38,474 bases of DNA from Ignavibacteria bacterium. Its GTDB lineage: Bacteria; Bacteroidota; Ignavibacteria; UBA10030; SZUA-254. Shown here piece by piece: positions 34,267 through 38,474 of the stretch; the first letter of the stretch is position 1; every line of letters begins with the position of its first letter. The position numbers and the translations under genes are program-made. The DNA is taken from contig QJVY01000120.1 of the NCBI GenBank assembly GCA_003235555.1, positions 1-38,474 of the forward strand, written 5' to 3'. The notes beneath the pieces are model-generated. The model saw only the letters and a program-made list of their open reading frames with translations. It was not told the origin of the DNA and did no database searches.

Positions 34267-34304
34267 AAAAAAAAACACGCAGGCCCGTCTGGGGGCCTGC
34301 GTGT
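34267..34304 (-). terminator. Rho-independent terminator of the hsp20 gene
   Basis: On the minus strand ACACGCAGGCC, an 8-nt loop, GGCCTGCGTGT, then a run of eight to nine T. Perfect 11-bp stem, 22 nt after the hsp20 stop. Confidence 0.93.
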
Positions 34305-34326
34305 CTGGATTGGCCGAAAATCCGGC

Positions 34327-34806
34327 TTATTTCACGTTGACCTCAATCTCCTTGGCCTTTGCCTGTTCAGCCTTCGGGATGGAGATCGTCAGGATTCCGT
34401 TCGTGTAGGACGCTTCGATTCCCTCGCTTTTGACCGTAGTCGGAAGGGTGAATGATCGCTCGAAGGATCCGAAGGACCTTTCCACCCGCTGGAACCTGTC
34501 GGTTTTGTCCTCGTAGGAGTGTTTCTTTTCCCCCTTGAGCGTGAGGATGCCGTCTGCGACGGTGATTTTCACGTCCTTTTTCTCCACGCCGGGGAGCTCC
34601 ACGTGTACGGTGAAATCATCATCGTTTTCGATGATGTCCACCGACGGGGTGAGACCATAGTTCCCGTTGTCGTCAGGAACGTTCATCCTGAACCGATCGA
34701 ACATCCGGTCGATATCCTTCTGCATGTTCAGGAACTCACCCGTCAGATCGTGTACGGGTGACCAGCGTGATACGTCCCTGAGGGGTTTCCATCGAATGAG
34801 TGTCAT
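34327..34806 (-). CDS. hsp20: Small heat-shock protein (Hsp20/alpha-crystallin family)
   Basis: ATP-independent chaperone that holds unfolding proteins. The 159 residues have a variable N-terminal arm (WKPLRDVSRW...LNMQKDIDRMFDRF), an alpha-crystallin domain (about 50-145: VDIIENDDDFTVHVELPGV, FTLPTTV, YTNGILTISIPK) and a short C-terminal tail without a clear I-x-I beyond IEV. GAAAGGAG precedes the ATG. It is a single-gene unit with its own promoter and terminator. Confidence 0.95.
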   Translation of the reverse strand: MTLIRWKPLRDVSRWSPVHDLTGEFLNMQKDIDRMFDRFRMNVPDDNGNYGLTPSVDIIENDDDFTVHVELPGVEKKDVKITVADGILTLKGEKKHSYEDKTDRFQRVERSFGSFERSFTLPTTVKSEGIEASYTNGILTISIPKAEQAKAKEIEVNVK

Positions 34807-34861
34807 AATCCTTTCTCCTTTCTTCTGTCGTGATTTTCAGTTTCTGGATTTATACCCTGGT

Positions 34862-34900
34862 TCTGGCATACAGTATTACAAGTCCCGTGCCAGAGTACAA
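34862..34900 (-). promoter_or_regulatory. Candidate hsp20 promoter with inverted-repeat operator
   Basis: On the minus strand TTGTAC (34900-34895), 17 nt, AATACT (34877-34872). TCTGGCA and TGCCAGA (34894-34888 and 34868-34862) form a 7-bp inverted repeat that flanks the -10 element, an operator-like layout. It does not match the CIRCE consensus. The transcript would have a leader of about 58 nt. Confidence 0.4.
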
Positions 34901-35038
34901 TGTATCACGCTGACGACAGATGAAGAGGTACCGGCGGAGTGGTATTGTCAGTCTGACAGATTAGTGAACAAATTTTTCATAGCGGAATGACGGATTGTCA
35001 ACCATCCTGACACGGTTCGCAACGTATTTGCCGATCTG

Positions 35039-35980
35039 TCAGGCCACCGATTCGAGGTACCGTTCGGCATCGATCGCGGCCATGCATCCCGTTCCGGCTG
35101 CGGTGACCGCCTGACGGTAGTGGGCATCTGCCACGTCCCCGGCGGCGAATATTCCCCCGATGCTGGTTTGCGTCGTCCCCGGGGTCACCGTGATATACCC
35201 GGTCGGGTCGAGTTCGATCTGTCCCTCGAACAGTTGCGTATTCGGGCGATGCCCGATTCCCATGAAGACACCCCCGGCCTTCACCTCCGAGAGCTCGTCG
35301 GTCTTCACGTTCCGTACCCTGACCCCGGTGACGGATTTTTTTCCGTTCTCCTCCGTCCCGAGTATTTCCTCTATCACCGAATCGAACAGAAAGGAGATTT
35401 TTGGATTTTTCTCCATCCGGTCCTGCATGATTTTCGAGGCTCTGAAACTGTCTCTCCGGTGCACAATCGTTACTTTCGAGGCGAACTTGGTGAGAAACCC
35501 GGCCTCCTCCATGGCCGTATCCCCTCCCCCGACGACGATGACTTCGACACCCTTGAAGAAGAATCCGTCGCAGGTGGCACAGGCCGATACTCCATGACCC
35601 ATGAACTCCTGCTCGGAGGGGAGTCCGAGCCATTTCGCCGATGCACCCGTGGCGATGATCACCGCTTCGGCCCGGTAGACGTCGTCATTCGACCGGACAG
35701 TGAATGGCCGGACGGAAAAGTCCACCCCGGAGACATCCTGGAAAAGGGTCTTCGCGTCGAACCTGACTGCCTGTTTTCTGAACAGATCCATCAGTTCCGG
35801 TCCCATGATCCCTTCCGGGAAACCTGGATAATTTTCCACGTCGGTCGTGATTGTCAGCTGGCCGCCGGGTTGAATCCCTTCGAAGACCAGGGGATTCAGT
35901 CCGGCCCTCGCGCTGTAGAGGGCGGCCGTCAGGCCGGCGGGGCCTGAACCGATAATGATCAGTTTGTGTTTTTTTTTCAT
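35039..35980 (-). CDS. trxB: Thioredoxin reductase
   Basis: FAD/NADPH disulfide reductase that reduces thioredoxin. From ATG 35980 the protein has 313 residues; ATG 35986 (MTMKKKH, ATGA overlap with queG) is the alternative. I prefer 35980 because AAAAAGG sits 6 nt upstream. Motifs are IIGSGPAGLTAALYSARAG (FAD), redox pair CATC in SACATCDGFFF, VVGGGDTAMEEA (NADPH), HRRD and GIFAAGDV. Normal low-molecular-weight TrxB length. It is the last gene of the minus-strand redox cluster. Confidence 0.96.
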   Translation of the reverse strand: MKKKHKLIIIGSGPAGLTAALYSARAGLNPLVFEGIQPGGQLTITTDVENYPGFPEGIMGPELMDLFRKQAVRFDAKTLFQDVSGVDFSVRPFTVRSNDDVYRAEAVIIATGASAKWLGLPSEQEFMGHGVSACATCDGFFFKGVEVIVVGGGDTAMEEAGFLTKFASKVTIVHRRDSFRASKIMQDRMEKNPKISFLFDSVIEEILGTEENGKKSVTGVRVRNVKTDELSEVKAGGVFMGIGHRPNTQLFEGQIELDPTGYITVTPGTTQTSIGGIFAAGDVADAHYRQAVTAAGTGCMAAIDAERYLESVA

Positions 35981-35982
35981 AG

Positions 35983-36951
35983 TCATCCTTTTTCGGTCGT
36001 GCGGGCTGCCCCGCGCGCATTGGGGTTTCGTGTGAGGGCTTCCGCGTTCCGCCGCAGGCCCGTAATTTTGGTGCGTTTGACCGGACTCTCCCTGAACTCC
36101 GCGGAAAACTCCGCCTCCCCCATCCGGAGAACATCTTCGAGTTCCCGTTCGACCATACCCGCTCTCGGGGTGAACGCCTGTTCAACGGTTTGGCGGGCGT
36201 CCGAGTTCCACGGACACACGTCCTGACAGACGTCGCAACCGTAGAGCCATCCGTCGAGTTTTCCCTCCACCTCCGGGGGAAAGGGGCCCCGGTGTTCGAT
36301 CGTCAGATAGGACAGGCACAGATTTGCGTCCAGAAGGTAGGGTTCGGTGATCGCCCCCGTCGGACACGCTTCGATGCAGAGCACGCAATTGCCGCAATGG
36401 TCGGTCTCTGCCGGATCGGGTTCGATCGCCGCGGTCAGCAGGAGCTCCCCGAGGAAGATCCACGAACCGAATTCCATGGAGATGAGGTTGGTGTGCTTTC
36501 CCTGCCATCCGATGCCCGCCCGTTGCGCCCAGGCCTTTTCCATCACGGGCCCCGTGTCCGCGTAGACCTTTCCTCGGACACCGGGATCGAGGTGCCTGAC
36601 GTGGGCCAGGAGCGCCTCCAGCTTTCCGGTGACGATCCCATGATAATCATCCCCCCAGGCGTAACGGGAAACCTTCCCGGTCCCCGTCCGCTCCTCGTGC
36701 CGGAACGGGGTGTAGTAGTTGATCCCGACGGAGACGATGGTTTTGACACCCGGCAGGACGAGCGATGGATCCCCGCGCTTCTCCGAGCTCCGGTGCATCC
36801 ACCCCATCGTACCGTGATACCCCCGCTCGAGCCATCCGCGGAGCCGTTCGCCCTCCGGCCGCAGCCTGCCGGCAGCTGCGAACCCGATGAGGTCGCAACC
36901 GAGTTCACGCGCTTTCGACGTGATCCTCTCTTTCAGTTCACGGCCGTCCAT
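35983..36951 (-). CDS. queG: Epoxyqueuosine reductase
   Basis: Cobalamin- and [4Fe-4S]-dependent enzyme for the last step of queuosine formation in tRNA. The start is ATG 36951 (MDGRELKERI), giving 322 residues; the tracked 37152 start is a run-on. Two cluster motifs are present: CGNCVLCIEACPTGAI and CDVCQDVCPWN. FGSWIFLGELLL is also typical. The protein lacks the long HEAT-like C-terminal extension of some QueG and ends about 70 residues after the clusters, within family range. It lies 1 nt after the Rieske stop and overlaps the alternative trxB start. Confidence 0.94.
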   Translation of the reverse strand: MDGRELKERITSKARELGCDLIGFAAAGRLRPEGERLRGWLERGYHGTMGWMHRSSEKRGDPSLVLPGVKTIVSVGINYYTPFRHEERTGTGKVSRYAWGDDYHGIVTGKLEALLAHVRHLDPGVRGKVYADTGPVMEKAWAQRAGIGWQGKHTNLISMEFGSWIFLGELLLTAAIEPDPAETDHCGNCVLCIEACPTGAITEPYLLDANLCLSYLTIEHRGPFPPEVEGKLDGWLYGCDVCQDVCPWNSDARQTVEQAFTPRAGMVERELEDVLRMGEAEFSAEFRESPVKRTKITGLRRNAEALTRNPNARGAARTTEKG

Positions 36952-36952
36952 G

Positions 36953-37273
36953 TCAGTGCTCGGTGGAGATCCACACGTCGTCCCCCTGGATGGTGACGAC
37001 GTGCATTCTGAGGCGTCCATCCCCCGAGAGTGATGCACCCGTACGGACGTCAAAATTCCATCCGTGCATCGGACAAGTGAGCGTGTGTTCCTCGAGCAGG
37101 CCCCGGTGCAGGTCCGCGAAATGCTGGTGGGGACAGCTGTTGTCGAATGCATGAAACTTCCCGCCGGCCTTCACGACGACGATATCGGCTTCCCCGTCCC
37201 GGATTCTTCTGCAGGCACCCTCGCCGAACGTGGCAACCGTACCGGCGTGTATCCGTCGTCCGCCTCCCCTCAC
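36953..37273 (-). CDS. Rieske [2Fe-2S] ferredoxin-like protein
   Basis: A small soluble Rieske protein of about 106 residues. Ligands are in CPHQH and CPMHGWNFDVRTG (C-x-H and C-x2-H). The start is uncertain: GTG 37273 gives the usual short lead before GTVATFGEGA, whereas the tracked start at 37360 would overlap the upstream gene by 65 nt. It resembles the ferredoxin components of dioxygenases or NirD-like proteins, but no oxygenase is nearby; the partner is unknown. It lies between the MBL-fold gene and queG. Confidence 0.88.
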   Translation of the reverse strand: MRGGGRRIHAGTVATFGEGACRRIRDGEADIVVVKAGGKFHAFDNSCPHQHFADLHRGLLEEHTLTCPMHGWNFDVRTGASLSGDGRLRMHVVTIQGDDVWISTEH

Positions 37274-37295
37274 CGTCGGTCCGACACGGGATTTC

Positions 37296-38141
37296 TCACC
37301 GGAAATCGACTGGGGCGTCCATGATGATCCCGCGGTCTCCGGTCCGGACCGTGCAGGCAACGGTCTGCGGGTCGTGCTCGAAGAACAGGATCCACCCCTC
37401 CTCGTCTGCTTTCCGGAGGATTTTTTCCTTGTCCGCCAGCGTCGTCAACGGACGCAGGTCGTACGACATGATGTAGGGCAGCGGGATGTGGGAGGTCGTG
37501 GGGAACAGGTCACAGCAAAAAAGGACTGTGGTCTTCCCGTCCCTGATCAACGGGAGCTGCTGGGCGGTCGTATGACCGTTTGTGAGCAACAGGCTGACGC
37601 CGGGGAACAATTCCCCCTCCCCGTCCGTGAAGTCGAGGACCCCCTCGGCCTTCAGGGGAAGGTAATCGTCCGGCATGAAGCTCCCCCGGTCCTTCGGCGT
37701 CGGGTTCATCGCCTGGTCCCAGTGGGCCTTCTGTACGTGATAGCGGGCGTTCGGAAACGCGGGGATGATTTTTCCATCCGAAACCACGGTAGATCCTCCG
37801 GCGTGATCGAAATGAAGATGTGTCAGGAGGACGTCAGTGACGTCCGCATGCCGCACTCCAATCGCTGCGAGCGAGGCGTCGAGGCTGGACCGGGAGGTGT
37901 CCAGCGCGTAGATATCCTTCTGCTTGTCCGAAAACTTCGAACCATTCCCGTTGTCCACGAGGATGGTCCTTGTACCGTCGCGCAGAAGGAGACCCCTCGC
38001 CGCGAGGGGGATCCTGTTCCTGTCGTCGGCCGGGTTCGTCCTGCTCCAGAGGGGTTTGGGGACGACGCCGAACATCGCCCCTCCGTCGAGTGCGAACCGT
38101 CCGGTCTCGACAACGTCAACGGTATATTGTCCGATTTTCAT
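37296..38141 (-). CDS. Metallo-beta-lactamase-fold hydrolase
   Basis: A 281-residue MBL-fold protein. Metal motifs are THLHFDHAGG (HxHxDH), His in TNGHT, Asp in CCDLFP and His in FEHDP. Closest by pattern to lactonase or broad-specificity MBL hydrolases with an N-terminal strand pair (MKIGQYTVDVVETG). Substrate unknown. ATG 38141 has no obvious SD and follows a hairpin after the ferredoxin gene. Confidence 0.9.
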   Translation of the reverse strand: MKIGQYTVDVVETGRFALDGGAMFGVVPKPLWSRTNPADDRNRIPLAARGLLLRDGTRTILVDNGNGSKFSDKQKDIYALDTSRSSLDASLAAIGVRHADVTDVLLTHLHFDHAGGSTVVSDGKIIPAFPNARYHVQKAHWDQAMNPTPKDRGSFMPDDYLPLKAEGVLDFTDGEGELFPGVSLLLTNGHTTAQQLPLIRDGKTTVLFCCDLFPTTSHIPLPYIMSYDLRPLTTLADKEKILRKADEEGWILFFEHDPQTVACTVRTGDRGIIMDAPVDFR

Positions 38142-38150
38142 ATGAAGAAA

Positions 38151-38179
38151 GGGCCGGTCGAAGGTGATTCAACCGGCCC
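38151..38179 (-). terminator. Possible terminator or hairpin after the ferredoxin gene
   Basis: GGGCCGGT and ACCGGCCC (8-bp stem, 13-nt loop) followed on the minus strand by TTTCTTC. It is 30 nt after the ferredoxin stop and 9 nt before the MBL-gene ATG, so it may give partial termination. Confidence 0.5.
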
Positions 38180-38209
38180 GTGTGACCCTTCAGAACCGAT
38201 GGTTCCGCG

Positions 38210-38474
38210 TCATTTCTGGAAATGGGAGGTCGCGGCAGAGAGGTCCGCGAATTCCTTTCCCGGGTGCAGCTCCTTGGCCCTGTTGAAAAGCTCCTCTTCG
38301 GATTCGACGTGGTTCGGATCGGGAACGCAACAGTCCACCGGGCAGACGGCGGCGCACTGCTCCTGGTCGAAATGCCCGACGCATTCAGTGCACTTTTCAG
38401 GAACGATGTAATAAAATTCTGCCGACAGCGCAGGATTTGACGCGCCGTTCAATTCCCAGTTGACCCCTCCGGCG
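38210..38474 (-). CDS. fdx: 4Fe-4S dicluster-type ferredoxin, 3' part (5' end outside window)
   Basis: C-terminal part of a YfhL-type ferredoxin. The frame stays open to the window edge (upstream residues read [17 protein letters not shown]), so the tracked TTG start at 38452 is not the real one. The visible cluster motif is C-x2-C-x8-C-x3-CP (KCTECVG...[11 protein letters not shown]), the second site of this family; the first CxxCxxCxxxCP should lie outside the window. An acidic helical tail ([15 protein letters not shown]) follows. It may supply electrons to the Fe-S or oxidoreductase partners downstream. Confidence 0.9.
   Translation of the reverse strand, partial: AGGVNWELNGASNPALSAEFYYIVPEKCTECVGHFDQEQCAAVCPVDCCVPDPNHVESEEELFNRAKELHPGKEFADLSAATSHFQK

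Noticed and set aside
34846-34854. TATAAA on the minus strand close to hsp20 as an alternative -10
   Set aside because: No acceptable -35 lies 16-18 nt upstream; the TTGTAC/AATACT pair fits better.
37230-38411. 393-residue + strand ORF across the Rieske, MBL and ferredoxin genes
   Set aside because: Spans several genes with clear metal-binding motifs on the minus strand; no recognisable domain of its own.

Overview
The window is a GC-rich (about 60% by eye), densely packed bacterial chromosome segment with no phage, insertion sequence, CRISPR array, rRNA or tRNA that I can see. The likely source is a Gram-negative, aerobically respiring member of the Fibrobacterota-Chlorobiota-Bacteroidota group, perhaps Ignavibacteriota or a relative. 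The signs are a C-terminal type IX-secretion-like sorting domain on a 1030-residue secreted protein, a 31-residue COX24/mS38-like ribosome-associated protein of the kind conserved in Bacteroidota, and a Bacteroidota-style subunit II of cytochrome oxidase. Clear Shine-Dalgarno sites and TTGACA/TATAAT-type promoters argue against classical Bacteroidia or Flavobacteriia. The phylum call is inference.

Region 1 (1-8572, + strand) is a cytochrome c oxidase and heme A operon: coxA (5' end outside the window), coxC, coxD, two small membrane proteins, coxB, ctaA, ctaB, an ABC-2 type transporter pair, a Sco copper chaperone and a DUF420/CtaM-like protein. Most genes overlap by 4 to 11 nt. CoxB is unusual: its CuA domain is split by about 175 residues holding three repeats of about 48 residues that resemble an RNA polymerase beta/beta-prime module.

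Region 2 (about 8599-22221, + strand) is an aromatic amino acid supraoperon: promoter, attenuator, then trpE-trpG-trpD-trpC-trpF-aroF-trpB-trpA-aroB-aroDE-aroA-aroC/chorismate mutase-tyrA. Nearly all junctions overlap or are separated by a few nt. It encodes all tryptophan steps, every shikimate step except shikimate kinase, and the branch to tyrosine through a fused chorismate mutase and prephenate dehydrogenase. The leader has a candidate peptide with Trp-Trp and three nearby Tyr codons, alternative hairpins and a strong terminator directly before trpE.

Region 3 (22229-25450) is one secreted multidomain protein with its own promoter and a strong terminator. Region 4 (25493-28928, + strand) holds dusB, polX and nth.

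Region 5 (28897-38474, - strand) is a series of housekeeping units: YtxH protein, DUF948 protein, EF-G-like GTPase and HIT protein; HU, a zinc-ribbon/TPR protein and the COX24-like protein; a small heat-shock protein with its own promoter and terminator; and ferredoxin (5' end outside the window), metallo-beta-lactamase-fold hydrolase, Rieske protein, QueG and thioredoxin reductase. Large ORFs antisense to the named genes look like shadows of high-GC coding sequence and are left out.
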